64,000 bases of DNA, taken from assembly GCA_021234155.1 (NCBI GenBank), contig JAJEKV010000073.1, positions 1,024,001 to 1,088,000 on the forward strand, in the 5' to 3' direction. The notes under the pieces were generated by a model that was not told the DNA's origin, did no database searches, and saw only the letters and a program-made list of their open reading frames with translations. The stretch is from Isoetes taiwanensis. Taxonomy: Eukaryota > Streptophyta > Lycopodiopsida > Isoetales > Isoetaceae. The translations under genes were made by a program, and so were the position numbers. Positions within the stretch are counted from its first letter, which is position 1; each line of letters starts with the position of its first letter. This document shows positions 12,401-22,970 of this stretch, piece by piece.

Positions 12401-13053
12401 CCATGTTTTTGGTCTTCTGTACATTCTGTAATTCTCATTCATCATTCAACTTCTCTGCTTAGAATTCTTCAAGTTAGGTTGATTTGATATTGGTTGAATT
12501 CTTAAATATATGGAAAACTTTATAATAGTAGTTGTTATTTCCACAGCTGGCTTGGGATGCTACCAGGAACCTGGGCCTATGTCAGTGCAGGTGCATTTGG
12601 AAGGGCTTTAATTGTAAGTTTTAAATTTAAATTTTCGTATGTGCATATCTCCTGTAACTTGAGGATTAGTGAATCTGTCACTAAATTAATCTAGGAGGAT
12701 TCAGAACTAGCATTCCCAAAGGATCCTGAACAGCTGCTTGTAGTGGGGACAGGACTTCTGGCAACCATAATTGCTGCAACCTATGTCACCCAACTGGCAA
12801 AGGTACATGGTTATCCACTCTTAAATTTCAGTCAAATACAATGTTTATATGAAACTTCTAGCATCTCTTGACTTGAAGTTTTTCTACAATTATCAATCTA
12901 CTCGTTGTAATAAATTGTACATTAGTTACTGAAGGTAAATGGTATTAAACTAGAAGATATAGAGGGCATTGTCAACATATGTTGAGTTTAATGCTTTGTC
13001 TCTTATTTCTGCCATTCTTATCTTTGCAGGATGCTATGCAAGAAATTGAGTAG
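9468..13053 (+). CDS. TVP38/TMEM64 (VTT/SNARE-associated) family membrane protein, plastid-type
   Basis: Seven exons with GT-AG introns and consistent phases: 9468-9930, 10282-10334, 10760-10852, 10922-11145, 12547-12613, 12695-12802, 13030-13053. They sum to 1,032 bp, or 343 residues plus TAG. The first ~110 residues are Ser/Lys/Glu-rich and fit a transit peptide plus linker. Hydrophobic segments follow: LAGVLLLGTIGGLAGVGF, then FLEGYGPAGYVIFVAVY. The VTT core has MTMSAGLLFG-like TMSAGLLFGTITGT, LIARYVARDRL, GENGFRIVTLLRLSPLLPF, LGNYLYGLTSVKL, WLGMLPGTWAYVSAGAFGRA and a last membrane segment LLATIIAATYV. This matches what I recall of the chloroplast SNARE-associated Golgi-like family of Arabidopsis; members are thought to act in lipid scrambling or transport. 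I chose ATG 9468 (MVSELVMVHF) as the first in-frame ATG; ATG 9486 is an alternative. Intron 4 (11146-12546, 1.4 kb) holds no recognised element. The gene looks intact. Confidence 0.9.
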
Positions 13054-13927
13054 CTTAGCTGGTTCTGCTATTCTTTAACAGTCTATTTCTGATGTAAATT
13101 ATTATTACATTGTACAGCCCGCTAAGGTAAGGGAAGCAGGAAATGATGAAAATACTACTCTATATATTATCATCAAACACTTTCTCTAGGCAATTATTGT
13201 AAAAGAGAAGGAGTAGGTCGGAATACTCAAAATTTCGGCTGTGACTTTGCAATAGATTTAAGGAATTTTGAGGCAACTCCAATGATATTTCTCCAGTTTA
13301 TGTTGCATTTATTTTAAAGATTTGATATACTGGATTCAAAAATATTAGGGGATTTGCTTCATGGTTTAGCATGCAATATATTGATGAGGAATTCTACAGA
13401 GATATTGCAAATTTTGATCCAGTGTCAAATGCATTGCGACAATTACCTTAAACCCATGTCCTTGCAGGTTAACCCAATCTAATCGTTTGCCCATCATTGG
13501 ATCAACGAATGTTTGTATTACATAATCATTGGAATATGTTTTCCAGTGAATATTTCAGAGCTTATTATTAATAATCTCACTAATATGCTTTCTCAGCGAA
13601 TATTCCAGAGATTACTTTGGGATGTGGTTAGCTTAGCTGTCGGGGCTAACCACTGCTGCTTAGTTTTAAGCTCAAAAGACAACGGCTTTTGCATGTTTTT
13701 TCACGGATCTTGCTTGATTAATGCTCAAATCTCCTGCTATCTTGAATGAATGAGGTTTTCAGGCGTTGGTAAGACGACTTTAATGGTGTTTGAACCAAAT
13801 TAAATCGTTCAGTGGGCCGATTACAAGCTCTATTCCAAGATATAAGCATGCCGAAACACAGCCCCATGCTCAGTTCATCGCGTGGTTATCTTGGCTAAAA
13901 AATAGGGATGCCCATATTTAGAATCCG
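13054..13927. other. 3' flank of the TVP38-like gene
   Basis: This includes the presumed 3' UTR, AT-rich directly after the TAG. No strong poly(A) signal was singled out. A 78-codon open frame at 13513-13749 has no recognisable features. Confidence 0.4.
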
Positions 13928-14106
13928 GGATGTGGTATATTCATTTTTTTTGGTGGTATATCTGGCTACCTATTAGCCACATGGTATATCCGGCCAAAAA
14001 GTGGTATATCAAGCCTAAAAGAGTGGTATATTCGGTCTACACAAAAGTATATATGGCCAACAAAATGGTATATTTGGCCAAAAAGTAGTATTTCTGGCCA
14101 AAAACC
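13928..14106 (+). repeat. Short degenerate tandem repeat (GGTATATYYGGCCAAAAAG type)
   Basis: About seven imperfect units built on 'GTGGTATAT..GGCC/CTA AAAAG' run in a row, for example GGTATATCCGGCCAAAAAG and GGTATATTTGGCCAAAAAG. Unit length is roughly 25-30 bp. No family is recognised. Confidence 0.7.
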
Positions 14107-14217
14107 AGATGCAAACTTGTGCGGCGAGGCCGAGATCTTTGGTCAGATCGTTCTTACAGCTCTGTGGGCGATTTGAACTGCTTCGAAAGCCCTTCCAATC
14201 GCTTTAGTTGCCTCTTT

Positions 14218-14255
14218 ATCACATCGACTGCCCTTCGGTGGGCAGTCGATGTGAT
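14218..14255. repeat. Perfect 16-bp stem hairpin with TTCGGT loop
   Basis: ATCACATCGACTGCCC (14218-14233) and GGGCAGTCGATGTGAT (14240-14255) are exact reverse complements separated by TTCGGT. No coding region surrounds it. It could be a transcribed hairpin or a transposon end. Confidence 0.85.
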
Positions 14256-14744
14256 TGTAGACAAAGAATGTAAGAAATAGTTGTAGAATAATAAATATTA
14301 TTAATAGGAATTTATTGAAAGAATTTTGAAATTCTCATTGCTGCCGTACTTGTACTTTAATTGTCCAGTTTGAATCATATGTATGTGATTGTATTATTGG
14401 TATGATTTGCTTGTGAGCCATGTTATTGTTTGTGTTGATCATGGCACTTGAATGAATTTGAAGTAGAAGGTTCTGTAGTATTTTGTTCAGAAGTATATTA
14501 GTTTCAGTTAGGTGATCTGTATATTAAATAATGTACCTGTATTGTTTTTGTGTGTTTGTGATAGCGTTTGATTTGGATGATAAAGGTCCTGCAGGGTTTG
14601 TCGGACTTCTTGGTTGTAGTTTTGTTGTGTCAATGTTTGATGTAGTGGGTATGTCTTCATTTGTAATGCTTGTTGAAGATTTTGATATTTTTCGTGGTGA
14701 GGTTGGTATGTTGTTTGTATGTTTTGACATGTTTACTTTATTTG

Positions 14745-15140
14745 TATTAGAATTTGTTAATGACATTTATTGCTTCTAGGAATGAAAATTGTGGTGACAT
14801 TTGTTATCACATAGTATTTGGTTAAGTTATGTGGAGTTGCTTTGAAAGTAAAATTTGTTTGCCATGTATTAATGTAATTTAGCAAGGAGAATTTCTAATT
14901 GTTAATAACATTCATTGCTTCTATGAATGAAAATTGTAGTGACATTTGTTATGACATGGTATTTGCTTAGGTTTTGTGGAATTGATTTCAAAGCAAAATT
15001 TGTTTGCGATGTATTAGTGTAATTTAATACTGTAAAATTCCTAGTGTTGTGGATTTTGTCTAAACTATGTCATTGTTGTTGCTACAATCAGTGGATTTTG
15101 TTTAAGTATGTCATCGTTGTTGTTACGATCAGTGGCATCT
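14745..15140 (+). repeat. Tandem duplications, ~145-bp and ~60-bp units
   Basis: Two diverged direct copies of a ~145-bp unit (starting about 14749 and 14897) share TGCTTCTA.GAATGAAAATTG and TTTGTTATCACAT/TTTGTTATGACAT and AAATTTGTTTGC. Right after them, GTGGATTTTGTCTAAACTATG and GTGGATTTTGTTTAAGTATG begin two copies of a shorter unit (about 15051 and 15090). These duplications generate the open frames seen on both strands here, which I do not call genes. Confidence 0.65.
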
Positions 15141-15500
15141 CTAACTAACCTCTCTAATACCGTAGTTCTTATGGATAATGCATTTCCCAATAGTTTTCTT
15201 TTTGCTTCGTTCAATGCTGATTTCCATGCTATTTTTTGAGTTTCAGTGGGTGGTCGATTAACCCACTTCATCATTCTTGCGCATTCTTTGAAGGCCTTTT
15301 GAATCTTCCTTATACTTTGATCCATTTCAACACGAAATCAGACAATTTTGAGGTCATTTCATTGATCAGTAATTCATGATCAATAAATGCTTCTCTAACA
15401 AATTTGTTCACAACTTGAATTCCCAGGTATTCATCTGGGCAAGGAGGTAGAGGCGGATAGTGCTCTCATGTGTATATGTTGATGCCAGCTGATGATCCAT
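15065..15500 (-). pseudogene. Unrecognised protein-coding relic
   Basis: Two minus-strand segments in different frames look genuinely coding: about 15500-15320 reads YPPLPPCPDEYLGIQVVNKF then VREAFIDHELLINEMTSKLS, and 15325-15065 contains KECARMMKWVNRPPTETQKI and NEAKRKLLGNALSIRTTVLE. Composition is that of a soluble helical protein. A stop interrupts the first segment and a frame change separates the two. I do not recognise the family; a mobile-element accessory gene is possible. Its 3' end overlaps the short tandem repeats. Confidence 0.4.
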
Positions 15501-16411
15501 AGCTACATGACAAAATGTGACATTGTCTTAGGATTTGTTGCTTTGTTTTGTGAAAATATGTAAATAAATTTGATGGATTAATTGTTAAATGGGTATTCGT
15601 CTTTATGGATAAGAGGAGGAATGTAGGAAGGTTTTATTGGTATTTATTTTAGTTGGCATTCTTCTTGAATATATCGTTTTTAGAAACATCTCTGTGTTGT
15701 AACTATACTTTATGTAGAAGTAAACTATTGTGGCTTTTAAATCTTGATTGTTCAAATATTAAGTTATTCAATAGATCATGTACATTTCACATTATTTGAT
15801 ATTATCCCTTGCTGACATCATGTCGCTTGAAAGTGTCCATTGATGTAAATATAAATTGTTGGCCATTTGTTTGATTGTTGATGTAATTGTTTAGTTGATT
15901 TGTGATGGCATTATTGGAACAGAGTGTGATTATGTGTAGACGAATGTTGGTTTTGTCCATGGTTTCCTAGTTTTGTCGAAGTGTGAAGATAAAGAATTAG
16001 TAAAATGTGAGTTGTAAATTTGCATATGTTGTTTAGATGGGAGTAATATTATCGTAATGTAGGCTATGGGAAAAATATTTTATGCTTTTTTATTTTTAAA
16101 TGGTCTTAGTTTGATGCTCTTAAGGCAAATATCTAGCTTTTTTTATTTTTAAGTGGTCTTAATTTGATGCCCTCAATGTGATTCACATCAGATTAAGTGG
16201 TGTCTATATATGTGTGGTTATTTTGTGTATGGTGGATGCCTGCAAGAACAAAAATGTTTTGATGTCCACGTGCCCTCCAAGTGTCTTAAAATGTAGTCAT
16301 GTTGATGACAGTATGTGCAACACATTAAAGCTACTTGAAATGTGAGTTAATAGAATTTGACAGATTTTGTCATTTGAATGACAACGATAGATTTCTAGGG
16401 TTGTATGCTAG

Positions 16412-16543
16412 AAGGTTGCAGAAGGAAAGATTAAAGTAAGATATCTGAAGACTCAGAAAATGACGGCAGACATTCTAACAAAAGCATTGCCAAGAAGGAG
16501 GTTTAGAGAATGTGTGACAGAGCTGGGATTGAGAACAATTTGA
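16412..16543 (+). pseudogene. C-terminal tail of copia RNase H
   Basis: The plus strand reads RYLKTQKMTADILTKALPRR then RFRECVTELGLRTI and a stop at 16541. 'K T . . M . A D I L T K . L' followed by a short helix and stop is the invariant end of Ty1/copia polyproteins. Upstream of about 16412 the homology is lost, so the element is truncated. Confidence 0.85.
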
Positions 16544-16564
16544 ATGGTTTCACCTGAGGAGGAG

Positions 16565-16853
16565 TGTTGGAATAACTGGCAACAAATTAGAGGTGCAGGT
16601 GTAACTATGCATCAAGAAGAAGTTGTGGTTCTGTTAGTCTTAGTTGTAGCTATTTATAGTAGAAGCATAAACGTAGGAATAATGATGGCATCTGTTGTAT
16701 TATGAGATATAAAAGAGAATAAAGAGTTTGCAACGGTAGCCTCTTCTAGAAACATTCGTGCTTTTCTATTTTTGTTCTTCTTTAGCACTTGCGATGCAAA
16801 AACTGCTTGGAGCTATGAATACTGCAAGCACGAGTTCTCCTCCCGTTCCTTCA
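16565..16853 (+). repeat. 3' LTR of the truncated copia element (approximate right end)
   Basis: TGTTGGAATAACTGG starts 21 bp after the copia stop codon and directly follows a purine-rich CCTGAGGAGGAG, a normal arrangement of polypurine tract and LTR. The right end is set at TTCCTTCA (16853), an imperfect inverse of TGTTGGAA, so that boundary is provisional. No 5' partner is visible. Confidence 0.6.
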
Positions 16854-19800
16854 AAAAATGGATCCATATCTGAACTCTTCAGCAGATAATTAATAAGTTT
16901 CTTATTTAGAAGCTATTCTGTTAAACTTTGATTGCATACTGGCAGAGGCACTTATTTAACATCGTGACGCACACCTTGTCCTGGGAATGGCAATTTTCCT
17001 GTTCAAAAATTCAAACATTGTTATTGGTTTCTGCAGGCCTTTATTTCTGAAAGCCTTTCATGTCCAAGGCATCACTTTATTCAAGATGTCATGATCCAAC
17101 ATATGATGTTTGCTTAAAATAGTTGCATGTTTTTTTACAATACGTTTTCTACATGCGTAATTTCATTTGTATTTGTAGCTCATCTATTCGCGGTTCATAT
17201 CTGCTACTTTGAATGTACAATTTGTGGCTTATCAACAAAGTTCTCGTCTCAAATTTCCCCTATAGCCTTTTTGATAGATACTTAATTTAATTTTTAGCTT
17301 TTTTGTCATTGTTTTGACCGCGGCTAGACTTTATAATCATATGTTCTTAGCTTTCCTAAGTGGGTTCTCCATTTGTTTGTAGTTAGCAGCTGCAGATAAT
17401 AGCCTTGCCAAAGCAAACATTACCTTTGCCATGCAGTTTCCATTCAACTGCATGTTTTATTTACAACCTTGAATTTTGTATTAATTTTCCATTTTGACTT
17501 GCAGGTGCACTGTTTGAGCAAGCACCCATTACAAACATGATTCTTTGACTACCTTATGAGTGTAAGCACTTTGGCTTTTGTGAATTCTACTTGTGACAGG
17601 GACTTACGCATTTTGATTGATGTGAATTTTATTTATGGCAAGGAGTTGTTGACGGGATTTCTTCAACCAAGTGCTGGAACAAAAGAGACAGCTGAAGCCC
17701 TTACAATGACTTGCCAAATTAGTTCTATAGAGAGACTTGCACCATATGTTTTATGTGTGGACATCTTCAATCGTGCACCTAATAACAATAATAATAAGTC
17801 TTTTTATCTCTTGCGGTCCTAAAATTCTTGATTTGAAGGCGCCACTTTAGAGCAAAGGCCTGCTGATCTGCTATTTACTTTCTCAGAATTTTTGACATCT
17901 CAAAATCATAGGCGCCCCCAATCATAAATGAGCATAAGCGAAACGAGAGGTGCCCAGAGGCTCCAACATACAGTCTAGGCCGTAGGATCGACGGATCCAA
18001 CGATTGTGGTAGTCCAGGGTGCACCTCATTTAGAATATATAAAAAAATAACAGGCAATAAAGCGATAAGAGGTGTTGTTCCCTTAATAAACAGACCCGAG
18101 TATCCATATGCTTGGCGGCAAGGTGACACTTGGAATCCTTTATTAGCTCAATGGCATTTGAGTCATTAACATATATGGGAATGCATTTGAAGCAGCCAGA
18201 GCATTTCTTTCATTCCATGCACAAGGCTTTGACTCAACGTCTCTAAAATGGAGACCGATGGGGTCATGCTTACAAATCGTGATGCACTGCCTCACTGGTT
18301 AAGAGTTCTGCTAAGATGAAACTTAAAAGCTCATGGGGTCATGTTTACAAATCATGATGCACTGCCTCACCGGGTGTCTGTTTGAAATAAACTGTCATTT
18401 ATCAGATTGAAAGCACCAGAAATATATTATTAGTTCTATTGTCTATTATAATTTATCTCCAAATCTTTCAAACAAATATCTGCGAGCAACGCCAACAAGC
18501 AGACGACACGATTTCAAAATCCTTGCGATCTAGATTACCCTTGAACGACATCTACCTAGCAAAACAATATAATATATTAACACTTGCAAAAATCTAAGCA
18601 AAAGGAAAGTGTACTGCAGAAGCCTTGCTTGCTTAGTCGTCCGTGGATCATGCAAAAGACGTTCTATTGATTTTCTAGAATAATAAACTGATCCCAGTTG
18701 ATTGTTTTAATGGCTCTATACATTTTGCATGTCGTTCATTAATTGTGCCCAATGAAGTCGCTATAAAAGATTAAATATAAAATAACTCAATGTCCAATCT
18801 AATCAGTGAGCTAACATGATTATTTCTTATCTTAAATCAATATTTTAGGGATACGGTCTATAGTCTCAAAAATTATATCCATATCAAATCCCCCCGGAAC
18901 ATCCTGTTATTTCTACATATTGTGATGCCAAGCATTTGAAGCTTGGAAGAGCTACTATCAGTCTCCGGAAAAACATAAGGTCACCAAAATCTACTTGAAA
19001 GGATACGCTCCATAGACACTTTTTTTATAACAGATTGTCCAATAGCTATCCCATGTCCCACTTAACAAAAATGCATCACAATGGTTTTTCAAATAAGTGG
19101 CACGAACTTCATGCGTCTCGACATTATCAATCTGTTAGACAAAGATGGACATGCTAATGTTATTTTATCTTTGGACTTGCTAATATTGTTTTATCTTCAC
19201 AGGACTAATAATAATTTATAGTGATCATAGAGATTAAAGAATGCTGCAAAAAAGTGCTTCAGAAATTGTTTCCCTTGAGCAGAAAGTAAATTGTCTTCTC
19301 TTGAGCAACTTCAATTAATTGACTCTGCTGGGTGTCTTTTACGTAATATCACAGAGGACAATACTTCTGTGAGAGGTGAGTTCTCAAGCTAGACCGTTGT
19401 ATTGCAATGCTCTAGCACTTGTCTCCCTAATAAGAACCTTTAAACAAATGGCTCTATTCAAAGCTCTCATTTTAGCCCTGATAACATGTTAATTAGAAAG
19501 CACGCAACCTAAAATAGCAAGCATGACATATGCCATGGCATGAATAGGACATGTGAGTAGATAAAAATTCTAAATTCTGACACAAAGAGCACTCAAGGGA
19601 GAGCAGAGATATAATAAGAAATTTCGTCGGATAATCTGGCTGTATATATTTTGATGTGTCCTATATGGGTGATATAATTTTGTTGTTTCTCATAAATTTT
19701 GTGATCAGCAAAAAATGCTGATCATATTTTTTCATTGATGTGTATAAGTGTTTTGTTTATTGCAGGACTAACCTTAAATGTGGAGAAATAGAAGAAATTG

Positions 19801-20450
19801 ATGCAGAATAGAGCCGACAGCCAAAAGGAACCTGGAAAAGATTTGCAGAGAAATGAGTTAGAGTTGTTGCTTGATAATGGTTCATTTGAGTACTTACTGC
19901 AGATCTGGTGATGGAAATGCAATGAGCAGAGAAGCACAGAATATGGACGGCAGTTGCGTATCGAGGAAAGAGGATGCTTTTTAGGTCGAAACGATGTTTG
20001 ATCTAGACCGCTGACACAATTCCGTGGTTCAAAGTGCAATGTACACTTTCTTTGCCCAATAAAACAATGGTACACTAGTCTGTCACAAGCACAACACAAT
20101 AAATTCGTGTCTATGGAGAATATAGCATAAATAATGGAAATAACAACTGATAGATGACATATAACAACATAGGAACACTCTACATAGAAAAGAGGAGTGT
20201 GTGGTATGGTGGTCATATCCAACTTGTCACATTTCAAAGGACAAGACCCACAAGATCCCCAAAAGTAAGATGGACAAAGCCATGAGCAACCTCCATGCTA
20301 TAGCACTGTATGAGGGTAGATAATATTGAGAAGCTTGAAAACTTTCTCAACTCGTGGTTTGGAAAATTTATGAGGAAAACAAGTGACCCAGTTCTTGGTG
20401 TATGATGCGTAATTCTATTCAAACATTCAATTCAAATTTATTTTTTTTAG
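16854..20450. other. Gene-poor spacer
   Basis: No gene can be supported in these 3.6 kb. A short direct duplication of TGGGGTCATG.TTACAAATC.TGATGCACTGCCTCAC type occurs at about 18259-18295 and 18336-18372 (77-bp period). Long open frames at 17556-17822 (plus) and 19722-20237 (minus) have no recognisable motifs and lie in AT-rich sequence. Confidence 0.4.
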
Positions 20451-20736
20451 TATGAGTTCCATTTTTAACATGAGACCCAGATGTTAAGATCTGACCCGCT
20501 TTAATTAAATGCGACTTTCCATCCACTATCTTCTTTGAGGATCAGCATGATTTGCCCTCCACTTCTTCTCCCAACAGTCGATGTATTTCTTCTTCAAGTT
20601 GCTCCTCTTGTGCCTTCCAACGGGCTCTCAATATTGAATCTGGAATCCAAGACGTAACTCCTCTCCATCAGGCATCCGGTGGTGGTAACATCAAAGAGTG
20701 CCACCCCTAACCATATTGGACAATCCTCATCGTCAG

Positions 20737-20741
20737 GCCTT
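20737..20741 (+). repeat. Target-site duplication, left copy (GCCTT)
   Basis: GCCTT precedes the 5' LTR and is repeated at 23764-23768 directly after the 3' LTR. Removing the element plus one copy restores an open minus-strand reading across the site (...VLVR joined to PDDED...), which independently confirms the insertion boundaries. Confidence 0.95.
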
Positions 20742-21534
20742 TGATATGGAGCATGCTAGGGGGAGTGGTCCAGAGAACTAAGGCAATGGGGCACATGGAA
20801 ACCCATGGTTGCAAGGCAAAAGAATAGGGCGAAATACTCAACATGCAACTATATTTTCTATAATTACCAAAGGGGAGGATATTTTGTAAGGAAAGGAACA
20901 TGCAACTATTTTAGAAAAAAAAAGGGAGACTCAAATAGCGCATGCAGCAATCTTTAAGCTGGCTAAGAAGGAGATACCGGCCAGTTACAGGGCGCAGGGA
21001 AACTCTAGACTTCAGTTCCGGCAAGGAGAAGACTCTGCCAGCATTTCCGGCTTCACCAAGCAGGCCTTCGCATCGTTGCTGGCTTTGAAGACCCCAGTGA
21101 TTCGGTTTCTGCCTGCAATGTCCAGATTCGATCTAATTTGCCAGTGTTGACAGCGATAGGGAATCTTGCATCGAAGTTCATCTGATCAGCCTGATAACGG
21201 CCCCTTGGAAAAGTCTGAGACTGTTTCACTTCTTATCCTTAACCGCTGCCCTTGAACACATCTAAACCCATTGCCGTTGTAAGAACGAATTGATCTTGTG
21301 CCGAAGGGAAATAGGCTTTGATCAATCCTTTCGCCCTAAAGCCCTTGGAATTTGCCTTAATCTTTGGATCCAGTTGGGTGGAAACTGGATGCTTCAAACC
21401 TGGTTGCGGAGACCAAGTCCTTTTGTACTTGAATAGAGCTCTTATAAGTCTTTAAGAGTTATCTCTTCTGCTTTTCTATCTATCTGAGTGTCAAACAAAG
21501 TGGATAACATCTCTAGAATCTTTAAACCATATCA
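20742..21534 (+). repeat. 5' LTR (793 bp)
   Basis: It starts TGATATGG and ends CCATATCA, an 8-bp perfect terminal inverted repeat, and is matched nearly base for base by 22971-23763. It directly precedes a primer binding site after 2 bp. Confidence 0.95.
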
Positions 21535-21536
21535 AG

Positions 21537-21548
21537 TGGTATCAGAGC
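21537..21548 (+). other. Primer binding site for initiator tRNA-Met
   Basis: TGGTATCAGAGC, 2 bp after the LTR end, is the classical plant retrotransposon site complementary to the 3' end of initiator tRNA-Met. Confidence 0.92.
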
Positions 21549-21551
21549 GAG

Positions 21552-22590
21552 TTGATCCTCATACCTGATCAATGGCCCAACGCTTCAATGTTACTGAAGC
21601 ACAATATCAGCAAGAGTATGACAGTTCCTTGCAATCCAGGAAGGCAAGCAAAGCTGTCAGTTCCTTGTAATCCAGGAAGGCAAGCAAAGCTGTCGGGAAA
21701 TTATAAGCCAAATGTTGTTTATGCTGAGAGCAAAAGAGCGGAGGAAGCTAAGAATATGAATTATGAGAAAGGCAGATTATCTATCATAGATGTGGACCCT
21801 AATCTAGCTTTTTATGAGAGGCACTTGTCTCTCAGATATCAGGAATACAAACAGAGGAAAATAAATATAGAGAAAGATGAAGGCGGTCTCCAGAATTTCA
21901 GCCTAGGATTTCAGAAGTATGGTTTCAACTATAAGGATGGATGGTTGGTCTATCGAGAATGGGCACCTGCTGCACAGGTGGGGCAGCTTGTTGGTAATTT
22001 CAATAACTGAGATGGGTCATCTCACCAGATGGACACAGATAAATATGGAGTGTGGACAATTCGAATACCAGATGTTAATGAAAGCCTGCTATTACTCATG
22101 GTTCCAAAGTTAAGTTCCGTATGAAAATAGCAGATGGCACCTGGTTTGATCGTGGATACAGTGGGCAGCAGTTGAGCCTGGCAAGTTTGCAGCAAGTTAT
22201 GATGGCATTTATTGGGATCCACCTGAGGCAGAAAGATATAAATTCAAATATCCACGTCCAAATAAGTGTGTTGCTCCACGCATATATGAGGCACATGTGG
22301 GCATGAGTTCAGGGTCTCAACATATATTGAATTTGCAGATACTGTACTTCCACGAATCAAGAGAAACAATTACAATACCGTACAATTAATGGATGTAATG
22401 GAGCATGCCTACTATGGAGATAGAGGATACCATCGACTTTGGGATAGTCGTTTATTCAGCTATGGTAACTGGGAAGTTCAGAGATTCCTACTTTCCAATC
22501 TGCGTTGGTGGCTTGAAGAATATCAATTTGATGGTTTTTATTTTGATGGTATAACATCAATGCATCATCTTGGGGTAAACAAAGTAAAAA
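21552..22590 (+). pseudogene. Captured, spliced starch branching enzyme (1,4-alpha-glucan branching enzyme) fragment
   Basis: The plus strand encodes, across several frames, consecutive blocks of a plant starch branching enzyme: DPNLAFYERHLSLRYQEYKQ, YREWAPAAQ and LVGNFNN (21780-22008), DKYGVWTIRIPDVNES (about 22035), FAASYDGIYWDPPEAERYKF (about 22185), APRIYEAHVGMSSGS (about 22275), STYIEFADTVLPRIKRNNYN (about 22318), then MEHAYYG and DRGYHRLWDSRLFSYGNWEV, LSNLRWWLEEY and FDGITSM (22390-22565). No intron interrupts it, so it was copied from mRNA. About 65-70 residues usually found between YYG and the GDRGYH block are missing, including the first conserved amylase-family region, and the Arg before the catalytic Asp (RFDG in the family) is Tyr here. 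It cannot make an active enzyme. Host branching enzymes form alpha-1,6 branches of amylopectin in plastids. Confidence 0.92.
21622..21693 (+). repeat. 36-bp tandem duplication at the capture's 5' side
   Basis: Two adjacent 36-bp copies, differing at one base, encode VPCNPGRQAKLS twice. They lie between the retroelement leader and the branching-enzyme homology and may mark the join point. Confidence 0.85.
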
Positions 22591-22704
22591 AATTTACATC
22601 TTTTAATGTAAGATTTGATTTGTATGTCGATTTTTTGTGGAATAAGCATGGTGCATTAGATGTAAATTTTGAAGAATGGTAATTGTAGTTGTAGCAATCG
22701 GCCA

Positions 22705-22830
22705 GACAAAATTTACATCAGTATCGCGGAGATACAATGATTGGGTATCGTGGAGATACTGTATCGTGGAGATACAATCAAGTACTACCGCGGAGGTACA
22801 AGGGTATATCGTACTGCGGAAGTATGCGGA
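22705..22830 (+). repeat. Short clustered repeats ATCG(T/C)GGAGATAC
   Basis: TATCGCGGAGATAC, TATCGTGGAGATAC (twice), TACCGCGGAGGTAC and TACTGCGGAAGTA follow one another between the captured gene and the polypurine tract. Each is itself nearly palindromic (GTATC...GATAC). Function unknown. Confidence 0.7.
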
Positions 22831-22955
22831 TATCCATAACTGTTTCTTAAGTTGGACTAGGGAACCCTTCGATGCAATTTGATTCGGGAGCAATCACCTT
22901 GAGAAGGGATGGACCCATCTCAAGTGCATTCGAAAGATCGCGGACGATCTTCTTT

Positions 22956-22969
22956 AAGAAGGGATGGAA
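22956..22969 (+). other. Polypurine tract
   Basis: AAGAAGGGATGGAA ends one base before the 3' LTR start TGATATGG. A similar GAGAAGGGATGG lies about 60 bp upstream. Confidence 0.8.
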
Positions 22970-22970
22970 C

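Noticed and set aside
14524-14779. Overlapping open frames on both strands
   Set aside because: Both are low-complexity (Phe/Val on one strand, Thr/Ser/Asn on the other) in repeat-rich sequence.
19722-20237. 171-codon minus-strand open frame
   Set aside because: Cys/Ser/Phe/His-rich without any domain pattern; looks like a chance frame in AT-rich DNA.
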